A stretch of 64,000 nt of DNA, taken from the NCBI GenBank assembly GCA_019359445.1, contig JAHHHJ010000008.1, positions 124,001 through 188,000 of the forward strand. Direction: 5' to 3'. The notes below the pieces were generated by a model, which saw nothing but the letters and a program-made list of their open reading frames with translations, did not search any database and was not told the origin of the DNA. How positions within the stretch are numbered: position 1 is the stretch's first letter; each line of letters begins with the position of its first letter. The position numbers and the translations under genes were made by a program. Positions 7,818 to 15,065 of this stretch are shown here, one piece after another. The DNA is from Kastovskya adunca ATA6-11-RM4. Lineage in GTDB: Bacteria > Cyanobacteriota > Cyanobacteriia > Cyanobacteriales > Coleofasciculaceae.

Positions 7818-8030
7818 ATGAATAATCCAAAATCAAAACCACCTCAAAACAATGCCCAAAATCAAGTAGTTACAGAACTAGCGGCAATGCGTCAGGAGTT
7901 ACAGGAGATTAGGAAAGAAGTCTCTATATTAAGAAAAAACCTGACCAGCTCTGTAGCTTCAGGAGTTGTCTTAGGCTTCTTAATTATTGCTGGTATTGGT
8001 TTAGTTCTCCAGCTTCTCCTAAATCGATAA
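7818..8030 (+). CDS. small coiled-coil single-membrane-segment protein
   Basis: A 70-residue protein. Residues 18-44 form a heptad-like coiled coil (ELAAMRQELQEIRKEVSILR). Residues 47-67 form one membrane segment (VASGVVLGFLIIAGIGLVLQ). It resembles the short membrane protein at 19026 in layout. It is on the strand opposite to the flanking operons, with its own AT-rich upstream region, so it is probably an independently transcribed cargo gene of the element. Function is unknown. Confidence 0.6.
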   Translation: MNNPKSKPPQNNAQNQVVTELAAMRQELQEIRKEVSILRKNLTSSVASGVVLGFLIIAGIGLVLQLLLNR

Positions 8031-8060
8031 AATTTAAAATAAGTTCACTAAGTTGTAGTG

Positions 8061-8576
8061 ATGAACTACGAAGACTTATTTCTGTGGCGCAGTATTTGTG
8101 AGCTTTTAGTTGAGAAAAAGGGTTTCGCCGATCCAGACGAAATTCTTTCTGCTGTGCCTGGTGCTGTCCATCTTATTAGTTTCGATCGCACTCACCGCCA
8201 AGCGCTCTGGGATGCTTACAAAATCCAGTTGATTATCTGGGATAATCACCCTCGCAGATACCAATACCAGGGCTGGAATCTCAAAGGTAACTGGGAATTT
8301 AAGATAGATTTTCTGGAGCAAATCTACATCTTTGGCAAAGACCCAGACTTCTTACCTAAGATTTGGCTAGAGAAGTGGCAGCGCAAGCAAGAACAAAAGC
8401 GCCAGAAAGAAGCCGAAAGAGAAGAGAGGTGGCGACAGTACCACATCAAACGACAGGAAGAACAAAACGAGCGTATGCGACAGAGGGTTAAGGAAAACCG
8501 CTGCCCTCATTGCGGCATTCCTCAAATCGCTCTGATGCTCGATTGTCTAAACTGCGGCAAAGCCTACCAAATCTAA
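8061..8576 (+). CDS. hypothetical cargo protein with C-terminal zinc ribbon
   Basis: About 171 residues from ATG 8061. The N-terminal part is globular. Residues 110-150 are a highly charged helix rich in Arg, Glu and Gln. The C-terminus is a zinc ribbon with CPHCG and CLNCG pairs. The strong charge suggests binding to nucleic acid or a large complex. It lies 30 bases after the coiled-coil membrane gene on the same strand and overlaps the end of the opposing operon by 4 bases. I do not recognise a family. Its reversed orientation inside the element marks it as a possible cargo or host-takeover gene. Confidence 0.65.
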   Translation: MNYEDLFLWRSICELLVEKKGFADPDEILSAVPGAVHLISFDRTHRQALWDAYKIQLIIWDNHPRRYQYQGWNLKGNWEFKIDFLEQIYIFGKDPDFLPKIWLEKWQRKQEQKRQKEAEREERWRQYHIKRQEEQNERMRQRVKENRCPHCGIPQIALMLDCLNCGKAYQI

Positions 8577-8902
8577 TACTCCTCTTCCCAAAACTCCTCA
8601 TCAACAGCTTTAGGAAAGTTCGATTGATTTAGAGGCGCTGATTGAATTCTCGCCTTCTGCTTTGCATTGCTGCGATTCAAACCCAGCACACCTGGCGGCG
8701 TATAAACCACCGTGTCATTAGCATTGAGTCGTCCAATCGCGTTCCCGATCGCCGACGACACCGCCACAATCAATCCCACTGTCATTGACGCTGACAGCTT
8801 CTCCCCCGCCTCAACTTCTTGAACGTAGGGATAGACCGCCGCTGAAACCAAAGACACTAGCGACCAAAAGGAAGAGGTAGAAAAGTAATTTTTTACTTGC
8901 AT
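8573..8902 (-). CDS. small two-membrane-segment protein, holin-like
   Basis: A 109-residue protein with hydrophobic segments at about residues 10-27 and 39-58 (MTVGLIVAVSSAIGNAIG) and a hydrophilic, acidic C-terminus. Size, topology and place directly after a lysozyme/L,D-transpeptidase-like gene are typical of phage holins or pinholins. Sequence similarity to a holin family is not recognised. The ATG overlaps the upstream TGA (TGATG), so the two are coupled. It is the last gene of the long leftward operon. A role in inner-membrane pore formation is inference. Confidence 0.6.
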   Translation of the reverse strand: MQVKNYFSTSSFWSLVSLVSAAVYPYVQEVEAGEKLSASMTVGLIVAVSSAIGNAIGRLNANDTVVYTPPGVLGLNRSNAKQKARIQSAPLNQSNFPKAVDEEFWEEEY

Positions 8903-10122
8903 CAGGAGTACTTAATTTCTAAAGGAATAGTGTCGATACCAGCCGACTTCGCCTTGTTCAGCAGCGGTACGACCAAGGAATCAAATGAGTGCCGATTCTG
9001 AACAACAATGCAGCCAGCACTGCCAGGAACGTTGCCATCAAAGTGCAAGCCAATGTCGCTACGTCCGTACTCCCGCATTAGGAACGGCAAGATGGGGTAA
9101 AACATTCCCTCTACTCCCTTTTTTGGGATGTAGATGCCGTTGGTGCTGATCTGTAGATTCTTTGCTGGGGGGCAAGGGCCGCGACCGCGACTAGAGAAAT
9201 TCGATGCACTCTGATAACCGGAAGCACCACTGGTAACAACGACCCTTAAAAGCTGCTGCCCCGACTCGTTATAGAAGGTGAGATTGCCTAGCAATAACTG
9301 AGGCGATCGCCCCAGCTTCATCTCAAACACCGCTAACTTCGGCAAATCCGATGGAGGCGTGAAGATACTCAAAGGGCGTATAGGGGCATCTCGCCAGCGC
9401 TTGGCAAACTCTTCTAAAATCTCACTGTTGGTTTGCGACTGGAGCCATTGCAATGCCGCAGTCTGGTGAGGTAGATCTTGAAAATATTGAGCTGCCTGGG
9501 TCAGTTGAATTGATGCGTTACTATCAAATTTCTGCGGTGAGGTTTCTTCGGGAGCCTCTTTTAATAGCCACCATATAACAGCCGCTGCGCCTACCTGTTC
9601 AGAGCAAGCGTGTTGGTCAAATCGACCATCAGCAACGAATTTGCCTTGCTGATACCAATTTGTACTACTCCACAAATAAGGAGTAAAAATCTTTTTAGTC
9701 CGATATCCAAACCCGTTGTAAAGCTCCAAACGCCAGAGCTGTGCAGCGATATCCCACTGTTGTGCCTTTTGATGATTCTGCATCATCAAGGCGTCTACGG
9801 CAGATTCCTCGAAGCTGTAGCTTATCCCGTTATTGGGAGGCGCGGTTGGTCTCCCCGCAGGCACTCTCACAGTCCGACTCTTTAGGGAATCCCCATTGTG
9901 AAGATGTGCCTCAGCAAAGCTAGATTCTAGGCTATGTATGATTCCTGGAAAGTACCAGGGCATGAGCGGGTTTACCGCCTTCGCAATCTGCTCGTAGCGC
10001 TCCCTTCCTTCCTGAATCCTGGTGCAAGTCGATTGGATTCGCCCGATCCAGTTAGAGCGGATTTTGATCTCCGCAAACATCTGCTCATATTCCGGACGCA
10101 ATTCACCCAGTCTGTAAGACAT
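8902..10122 (-). CDS. cell-wall enzyme: lysozyme-like N-terminus, L,D-transpeptidase-like C-terminus
   Basis: A 406-residue protein. The N-terminal half (about 45-200) carries IIHSLESSFAEAHLHNGDSL, TVRVPAGRP and WSSTNWYQQGKFVADG, a pattern found in phage-like lysozyme or peptidoglycan-degrading proteins, with the Glu of SLESS as a likely catalytic residue. The C-terminal part (about 265-400) has IGLHFDGNVPGSAGCIVV, which matches the His...Ser-x-Gly-Cys core of YkuD-type L,D-transpeptidases. No signal peptide is seen. It may act after membrane permeabilisation by the following holin-like protein, as phage endolysins do. The two-domain reading comes from motif recognition and the exact reaction is uncertain. 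Confidence 0.7.
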   Translation of the reverse strand: MSYRLGELRPEYEQMFAEIKIRSNWIGRIQSTCTRIQEGRERYEQIAKAVNPLMPWYFPGIIHSLESSFAEAHLHNGDSLKSRTVRVPAGRPTAPPNNGISYSFEESAVDALMMQNHQKAQQWDIAAQLWRLELYNGFGYRTKKIFTPYLWSSTNWYQQGKFVADGRFDQHACSEQVGAAAVIWWLLKEAPEETSPQKFDSNASIQLTQAAQYFQDLPHQTAALQWLQSQTNSEILEEFAKRWRDAPIRPLSIFTPPSDLPKLAVFEMKLGRSPQLLLGNLTFYNESGQQLLRVVVTSGASGYQSASNFSSRGRGPCPPAKNLQISTNGIYIPKKGVEGMFYPILPFLMREYGRSDIGLHFDGNVPGSAGCIVVQNRHSFDSLVVPLLNKAKSAGIDTIPLEIKYS

Positions 10123-10265
10123 TTATAGAATGAGAATGCAGTTCTTCCCCTCAATCAAACTCCACAAACCTAGAAATTTTCAGTCTGCGTTTTCTAAATA
10201 AGTCTGTCTAAAGGCATACGCCTAAAGAGGGAATAAAATAGAAGTTATCTATCTCCCATCTTCCT

Positions 10266-10484
10266 ATGCCACCAAAAGCGATCCAGCCAGGACTGCTGGT
10301 AGTCCCCAGTCTTCTCAATTTCACCCTGATTCCTGTGCCAGGAAGCCTAACGTCCTACAGAGTTGTAGAAGCTGACGAGAAGGTGCTATTGATCCAGCAA
10401 GTCCATGTATCTTATTTCAGGTCTTCCTCTGATCATTGGCGAGAAGAAAAAAGTATCTTCGGACTATCCGAAGATACTGCCTGA
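10266..10484 (+). CDS. small hypothetical protein (plus-strand cargo)
   Basis: A 72-residue protein starting MPPKAIQPGLLVVPSLLNF, with a beta-rich predicted pattern and no known motif. It opposes the surrounding minus-strand operon and is followed after 36 bases by a zinc-ribbon gene on the same strand, so the two may be one cargo unit. Upstream is a 143-base gap with an AT-rich stretch suitable for a promoter. No good ribosome-binding site is visible, so the call is moderate. Confidence 0.45.
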   Translation: MPPKAIQPGLLVVPSLLNFTLIPVPGSLTSYRVVEADEKVLLIQQVHVSYFRSSSDHWREEKSIFGLSEDTA

Positions 10485-10520
10485 ATACCAAGATCTGGAA
10501 GTAGACTAACCAACAGCTCA

Positions 10521-10706
10521 ATGACCAAACGAGTGCAATGGTATGGGTGCCCCTATTGCACCAGCAGAGATTACATCTCCAGGAAAACTGACGAAATAGA
10601 TTGTATCCGAATCAGTTTTAAATGTAATGCTTGCCACAAGGAATTTTTCACAGAGCCGTTGCTGTTTTGGCTTGAAAAACCGCAGTATGACCAAACACAG
10701 AATTAA
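10521..10706 (+). CDS. small zinc-ribbon protein (plus-strand cargo)
   Basis: A 61-residue protein with two cysteine pairs, GCPYC near residue 10 and CNACHKEFF near residue 37, the layout of a zinc ribbon like those in transcription or transposon-related proteins. It lies opposite to the main operon and next to another small plus-strand gene. Function is unknown. The ordered cysteine pairs support a real gene despite its size. Confidence 0.55.
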   Translation: MTKRVQWYGCPYCTSRDYISRKTDEIDCIRISFKCNACHKEFFTEPLLFWLEKPQYDQTQN

Positions 10707-10776
10707 AAGACATTTGTATCTAGAAAGTCACTGGGGAACATAAACCGAACCTCCCTTTGATTTGATGTGTGGAAGG

Positions 10777-11190
10777 TTACTTCTTATCTAATAGCAAGTG
10801 ACACCACGCACTTAACTCTAATCCCGCGCCTATAGCGGCAATTTGCGCTGCCTTAACTTCTGGTAAGGGGATAATTCCCAGTACCCAGAAGGGAAAAAGC
10901 ACGATCATGAAGTATCCCACACGCCCAAGGGTGCCGAGAAGGACGCTGTGTGAAAGCCGGGAGCGGTGAGGGACAATTTTTTGATAGGGAATCCACAAAA
11001 ATTTCAAATAGCCCCAACGAAGAAAGGGGCGGCTGTGGATATCTAAATCGGGAGAAAGCCACAGTCCACCTATCAGGTAAGAGATGCCAACTACGATTCC
11101 TAATTGGAGTGTTGTCGTTGCCGCTACAGCCCCAGCAACAACCGGACAAGATAGCAAAATAGCGCGGTCGTGAATGACGCCAGAACTCAT
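10777..11190 (-). CDS. DUF2227 / YdjM-like putative metal-binding membrane protein
   Basis: A 137-residue protein with 3-4 hydrophobic segments. The motif GGLWLSPDLDIHSRP, then IPHRSRLSHS, with ordered His, Asp and Arg residues, matches the DUF2227 family of cyanobacterial metal-binding membrane proteins, related to YdjM-type hydrolases. These are usually chromosomal, so its presence in the element operon is noteworthy. It lies 18 bases after the SLT transglycosylase gene. The substrate is unknown; membrane location and metal binding follow from the family. Confidence 0.75.
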   Translation of the reverse strand: MSSGVIHDRAILLSCPVVAGAVAATTTLQLGIVVGISYLIGGLWLSPDLDIHSRPFLRWGYLKFLWIPYQKIVPHRSRLSHSVLLGTLGRVGYFMIVLFPFWVLGIIPLPEVKAAQIAAIGAGLELSAWCHLLLDKK

Positions 11191-11208
11191 AGATGGTTTA
11201 AAAGTTGA

Positions 11209-11862
11209 CTAAGGTTTACGGTCTGTTGGTGGCAGAAAACGACTGACCTTTGCCGCCGCTTCTTTCGCAGTAACCACGCCATCTCGATCGCTGTCTAGCC
11301 CAGCGTTCTGCCGATAGGCAATCGTTCCCCTAGTGAAGAGGCGATAGTTCCCACCGTTGCCGACAGCAGCAGGGTAGAGGACAGCCATATAAGTATCGAT
11401 TAGGGTGTTAAGCTGCCCCTTAAACGGGCGTAGATATCGCTCTACATAATCAAGCTGCTCAATTCGGCTCATTCGCGCAAGGGCAGCAGTTGAAGTTCCC
11501 AAGCCCCTTGCCGTAGCAGGCATGAACTGAATCAATCCGGTGGCATCAGAGCCTGCTAAGTTTTTTTTGCTAGGGCTAAAGGAGCCGCCACTCTCAAAAT
11601 GCATGACTGCAAATAGATATTCAGGTTTGGTTCCCAGGCGATGAGCGATCGCTTGGGTCTTTTCAACAAATTCCGTATCCGAAGAGATCGCAGAAGGCAA
11701 GGTATAGGTTGCCTCTTGGTAAGACTGAGGAATTAAAGAGAATCGTTTCAATACGTTGTGCAACGAGTTGAGGGCGATCGCTCCCACTAACCCCAGTAAG
11801 ATCAAATCGCCCAAATAGTCAGGTGAGGAGTTAGAGCGCCTAGCCCATTGTTTTAGGCTCAT
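11209..11862 (-). CDS. membrane-anchored SLT lytic transglycosylase with EF-hand
   Basis: A 217-residue protein. There is one N-terminal membrane segment (LGDLILLGLVGAIALNSL, about 18-36). The SLT lysozyme-like fold follows with YLFAVMHFESGG, whose Glu is the likely catalytic acid, and GLIQFMPATARGLG. A canonical EF-hand loop DSDRDGVVTAKE sits near residue 195. The enzyme would open peptidoglycan locally, as VirB1-type proteins do in type IV secretion or as virion transglycosylases do in phages. ATG 11862 overlaps the upstream TGA (ATGA). The calcium-binding loop suggests control or folding by calcium. Confidence 0.8.
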   Translation of the reverse strand: MSLKQWARRSNSSPDYLGDLILLGLVGAIALNSLHNVLKRFSLIPQSYQEATYTLPSAISSDTEFVEKTQAIAHRLGTKPEYLFAVMHFESGGSFSPSKKNLAGSDATGLIQFMPATARGLGTSTAALARMSRIEQLDYVERYLRPFKGQLNTLIDTYMAVLYPAAVGNGGNYRLFTRGTIAYRQNAGLDSDRDGVVTAKEAAAKVSRFLPPTDRKP

Positions 11863-12107
11863 TGCGTATCTTCCATGTATGAGACAAACTCTTCGTCAAT
11901 GGCATCCCAATCCGGGACACTGTTTTCATCCTGACCCTGCCACTCTGGATGTGCGTGCCATATCAGGCGCACAATTCTTAAATTTTCTGGGGAGTAACCC
12001 AAGTCCCCCACCATTTCAGGAAACTCGTAATGATGCACCCCTTCAGAGTCTGTATATACCTCACAAAAGCCAGTAGACAAAACGGCTTCAACTTCTTTGC
12101 TTATCAT
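11859..12107 (-). CDS. small acidic hypothetical protein
   Basis: An 82-residue acidic protein (VYTDSEGVHHYEFPEMVGDL, then many Asp and Glu residues at the C-terminus). There is no membrane segment, unlike its neighbours, so it probably acts in the cytoplasm. Its start and stop both overlap neighbouring genes by 4 bases, which places it firmly in the operon between an M23 peptidase and an SLT enzyme. Family not recognised. Confidence 0.6.
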   Translation of the reverse strand: MISKEVEAVLSTGFCEVYTDSEGVHHYEFPEMVGDLGYSPENLRIVRLIWHAHPEWQGQDENSVPDWDAIDEEFVSYMEDTQ

Positions 12108-12823
12108 TGACCTTTCCTCACAAAAGCAAAGTAATTTTCAATCAGTGGCGCGGTGTGGGCACGATCGGTAATCCTTGCCCCCCAGTTGTCGCCTTGGATT
12201 TTGTGAATCTGAGCGTGGACATGATCACCATTACTGCGTCCAGTTGATCCTTGAATCCCCATCGCGTGACCCTTAAGCACCTGGTCGCCCTCTCTGACTA
12301 AAGGCTTCTCCATGTGAGCTATAAGCCAGCCGTAATCTTTGCCTTCGCAGGCAACCTGCACTATTTGTCCTGCCCCTCTGCCCGTTGTTAAGTTGCCACT
12401 GACACCTTGAAACCAAACTCGGTTAACAACCCCTGTGCAGGGACTGGGAATCTCTACAGAAGTTGAACCATTGCGGCTTAGGGTAAAGTCCCAGCTACCA
12501 GGGGGAGAGTTATCGATTAGAAATGGGGTAGCCACTTTTAAAGCTTCAAAAGAGGTTGTTTTAGCCAGTGACGATCCAGTTTCGCTGGTCATTAGCTTGG
12601 GCAGTAACTGCGGCGGCGCAGGTACTGGTAAACGAAGTTTGAACGCCAAGACAATTAGCAAAACAACTGCGATAAATCCCTTCAGACTACCGACTTCTTC
12701 TTGAGCATGGTGACGGGCGATCGCGCTAATCGCTTCCTCCAGCGTCTTCTCCGAAGGAAACCCATTGGGGTAGTCCCGCCGAAGCTGCTCAATTATCTCC
12801 TCACTCGTTATTCGGCGGGGCAT
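12104..12823 (-). CDS. membrane-anchored M23 (LytM-like) peptidase
   Basis: About 239 residues from ATG 12823, preferred over the frame opening at 12898 because GGAGG lies 8 bases upstream. An N-terminal cytoplasmic helix region is followed by one membrane segment (GFIAVVLLIVLAFKL). The C-terminal M23 domain has GVVNRVW, YGWLIAHMEKP, a Gly-rich turn and HVHAQIH, the His-x-His metal site. The usual first HxxxD of the family is not evident, so activity may be altered or missing. It overlaps the preceding gene by 16 bases. It would work in the periplasm on cell-wall cross-links alongside the SLT enzyme. Confidence 0.75.
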   Translation of the reverse strand: MPRRITSEEIIEQLRRDYPNGFPSEKTLEEAISAIARHHAQEEVGSLKGFIAVVLLIVLAFKLRLPVPAPPQLLPKLMTSETGSSLAKTTSFEALKVATPFLIDNSPPGSWDFTLSRNGSTSVEIPSPCTGVVNRVWFQGVSGNLTTGRGAGQIVQVACEGKDYGWLIAHMEKPLVREGDQVLKGHAMGIQGSTGRSNGDHVHAQIHKIQGDNWGARITDRAHTAPLIENYFAFVRKGQ

Positions 12824-13179
12824 GGAACATCCTCCATCTTTAAAGTCCCGCCCAAATCCTTTGCGGTTTTGGCTAGCGAGGTCTGGTAAGTTTTGCAATC
12901 AATTTTTGTCTGCTCTGCTTCACTGGTGCCAGCAGACAACGGAATCACGCGACCGTGAGGAGTTTTAGGGGCGGGACGATCTAGCCCCTTATCGTTGCTG
13001 AGGTAGGGTGAATCAGGAATAGCCTCTATTGATTGATAAATCCTCTGCGCTGTGGCTTTGGCTTCATCAATTCCTTTGAGCATTCCTACCATCTTTGTCA
13101 AAGACGGGAGTATGTTTGTCCAGACCAAGAAGCAAAATACTCCAAAGCAAGCCGAAAGGTTCCAAATCGTCCGCCCCAT
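12808..13179 (-). CDS. small membrane or exported protein
   Basis: A 123-residue protein from ATG 13179, which follows AGGAGG at a suitable distance. One N-terminal hydrophobic segment (WNLSACFGVFCFLVWTNILP) serves as anchor or signal. The rest is hydrophilic with two Cys residues (DCKTY, VPCPAE) that could form a disulfide in the periplasm. It lies between an EF-hand membrane protein and the M23 peptidase. Family not recognised; a structural part of the same envelope complex is a guess from context. Confidence 0.6.
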   Translation of the reverse strand: MGRTIWNLSACFGVFCFLVWTNILPSLTKMVGMLKGIDEAKATAQRIYQSIEAIPDSPYLSNDKGLDRPAPKTPHGRVIPLSAGTSEAEQTKIDCKTYQTSLAKTAKDLGGTLKMEDVPCPAE

Positions 13180-13188
13180 CAAATCCTC

Positions 13189-13635
13189 CTAGAGTTCGTC
13201 AAGGGTGACAATGCCATCGCCGTTACGGTCTTGGCTGACCACGCCGCCACCGTTAATCTGGGCAGAGCGCAAGGACGCACTGACCGGATTGACGCTACTC
13301 TCAAAAGAGCGCACAGGCTGTACGCTCCCCTGACCAATCGAGTTAACTGAGCTAGGTAGTGTAGGTAGAGGAACCTCAAATCGAAGCTTCCCACCTGTAC
13401 CAGAATCAAGGCTGCTAGCATCTTTTCCATTGCGAAAAGCTGGAAAAGTTCCCATGATGAACTCGTGCAATCCTCCGGAGATTGCCGCACCAGCATTCCG
13501 CCCCACATCCTGTGGGCGTGATACATCTCCGTCAGGCTTGAGGCTGCGAGTAATCAGTCCACCCGCAAATTGGCCACCACCGTAAATAACTATTGCGGTT
13601 CCTAAAAGTAATCCAGCAATTCCTTTTCCGTCCAT
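13189..13635 (-). CDS. membrane-anchored protein with C-terminal EF-hand
   Basis: A 148-residue protein. The N-terminal membrane segment is Gly-rich (GIAGLLLGTAIVIYGGGQFA), the middle is low in charge with many Ser, Gly and Pro residues, and the last 15 residues contain a complete EF-hand loop DRNGDGIVTLDE. Its ATG overlaps the TAA of the P-loop ATPase (TAATG). A single membrane helix followed by a Gly/Ser-rich region is compatible with a minor coat or pilin-like subunit, but nothing proves this. It is the second EF-hand protein of the operon. Confidence 0.65.
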   Translation of the reverse strand: MDGKGIAGLLLGTAIVIYGGGQFAGGLITRSLKPDGDVSRPQDVGRNAGAAISGGLHEFIMGTFPAFRNGKDASSLDSGTGGKLRFEVPLPTLPSSVNSIGQGSVQPVRSFESSVNPVSASLRSAQINGGGVVSQDRNGDGIVTLDEL

Positions 13636-15065
13636 TACTCTTCATCCTTTTCTAGTCGTTGTTTTGCGATCTCAACAGCATTCCTCCAGGCGTCCGCGAC
13701 AAACCTTGCATACCTAGGCGATCGCGGGCCATAAGGAACACCGAAGCCCTGACAGACTTCCTCTTTCAGCGGCGATTTTATCTCCCCTGCCACGAAGCGG
13801 TAGGCAAGGGTTTCAAGCCACTGTTTCTTTTCAGAAGTCCAAATACTTTTCCACCAAGCTAGGTCTGCATCTTGGGGCTGCTTGGTTTTGATTTCCCAGG
13901 TAGGAGCCATTGAAAGATCTGGAATGACTTGAATGGTTGCTCCCCTGCCCGGAATTTGAACACAGGCGACTCTTACTTTCTGCTTGAGTAAGGTTCCTGC
14001 TTCTTGGGCAAGTTCCTTGGCTTTGCTCTTAGAGAGCCTGAGCAACGCATCCGAGTCTGCTGCATCATCTCCACAGATCGCTAGAGCCATATTGCGCCGT
14101 GTATCCTCGCTGATGTCCGCTTCGCCAACTGCTAGGGCTTGTCCAGAGAGCAAGAACTTCCATCCATAGCCAGCGGATTCGTAAAGGAATTTGGCTAACA
14201 ATCGGCTAAACTCGCCGTCCTTTCCTTTCCCGCCATTACAAGCTTTGGCGGTGGAGTTGAGTTCGTCGATCAAAATAATGCGCTTGGGCTTGTTAATCCC
14301 CAGCTCTTTGCGTCTTTCTAGCTCCTCGTCTTCTGCTAAGAAGGCTGCCATGATATCTTCCGGCTTGCGCTGCACGTAGCTGCGAGGCAGGCGCATCCAG
14401 TCGTTCTTCCGGCCTGTTACTGGGTCAGGTTTGAGATAGTGAATATCCCAAATCCGAAGTTCCACGTTTGAATCTGCTTTGAGAATTTCTTTCAAAATCC
14501 AGAGCATCAAAAAGGTTTTTCCTGCTCTTGTACGCCCCGCGATCCAGGCGTGAGGCGCTTTGAGAAATTCCTTAAGCCAAGTTACAGCAAGGGTCTTTTT
14601 CTCCAGAGCCGTTTTTACCTGGGCTGGTGCAGTGTTAAGCCAGACAACCTCAGCGGTTTTCTTTCCTCTCAGAACAGCCCAAGACAGACCGCCAGCGATC
14701 GCCGTCCCCAGCGACTCGTTAAAGATTTGCCCCGTGATGATTGCTGTTTCTGCAAAGTCTTTTCTAAAGGCATCAGGGCGCAAATCAATTAGGGCATTGC
14801 CTGCACCATCGTCGGCGCTGAGGATTAACCCAGCCATAAGAATAGAGCTACCCATCATAATCAGGTAAAATTCCCGGTTCCGGATGGGGTTTTTACCATG
14901 ATCAATCTGGTAGCCAGCCTGAGCCTGATTGAGGTACGGATGAAATCCGCCGATGTAGCTTTCACTTTTGAGCGAAACTCCCCAAAACGTCACAGCGCTA
15001 GCTATAGAAGCAACAAAGCCAAGAATGGCGAGGTGCTTTGCTTGGTATCTATTTGGGTAAGCCAT
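13635..15065 (-). CDS. membrane-anchored FtsK/HerA/VirD4-like P-loop ATPase
   Basis: A 476-residue protein. Two N-terminal membrane segments (about 12-32 and 66-84) precede the motor domain. Walker A is GRTRAGKT (177-184) and Walker B is IILIDELN (263-270). A Gln-containing sensor-like strand KFLLSGQALAV follows. This layout is that of VirD4/TraD coupling proteins and FtsK/HerA motors, which pump DNA through membranes, and it recalls assembly ATPases of membrane-containing or filamentous phages. The family assignment within this group is uncertain. It is the central gene of the operon and overlaps both neighbours, so DNA export or virion packaging is the most likely job of the whole cluster. 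Confidence 0.75.
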   Translation of the reverse strand: MAYPNRYQAKHLAILGFVASIASAVTFWGVSLKSESYIGGFHPYLNQAQAGYQIDHGKNPIRNREFYLIMMGSSILMAGLILSADDGAGNALIDLRPDAFRKDFAETAIITGQIFNESLGTAIAGGLSWAVLRGKKTAEVVWLNTAPAQVKTALEKKTLAVTWLKEFLKAPHAWIAGRTRAGKTFLMLWILKEILKADSNVELRIWDIHYLKPDPVTGRKNDWMRLPRSYVQRKPEDIMAAFLAEDEELERRKELGINKPKRIILIDELNSTAKACNGGKGKDGEFSRLLAKFLYESAGYGWKFLLSGQALAVGEADISEDTRRNMALAICGDDAADSDALLRLSKSKAKELAQEAGTLLKQKVRVACVQIPGRGATIQVIPDLSMAPTWEIKTKQPQDADLAWWKSIWTSEKKQWLETLAYRFVAGEIKSPLKEEVCQGFGVPYGPRSPRYARFVADAWRNAVEIAKQRLEKDEE

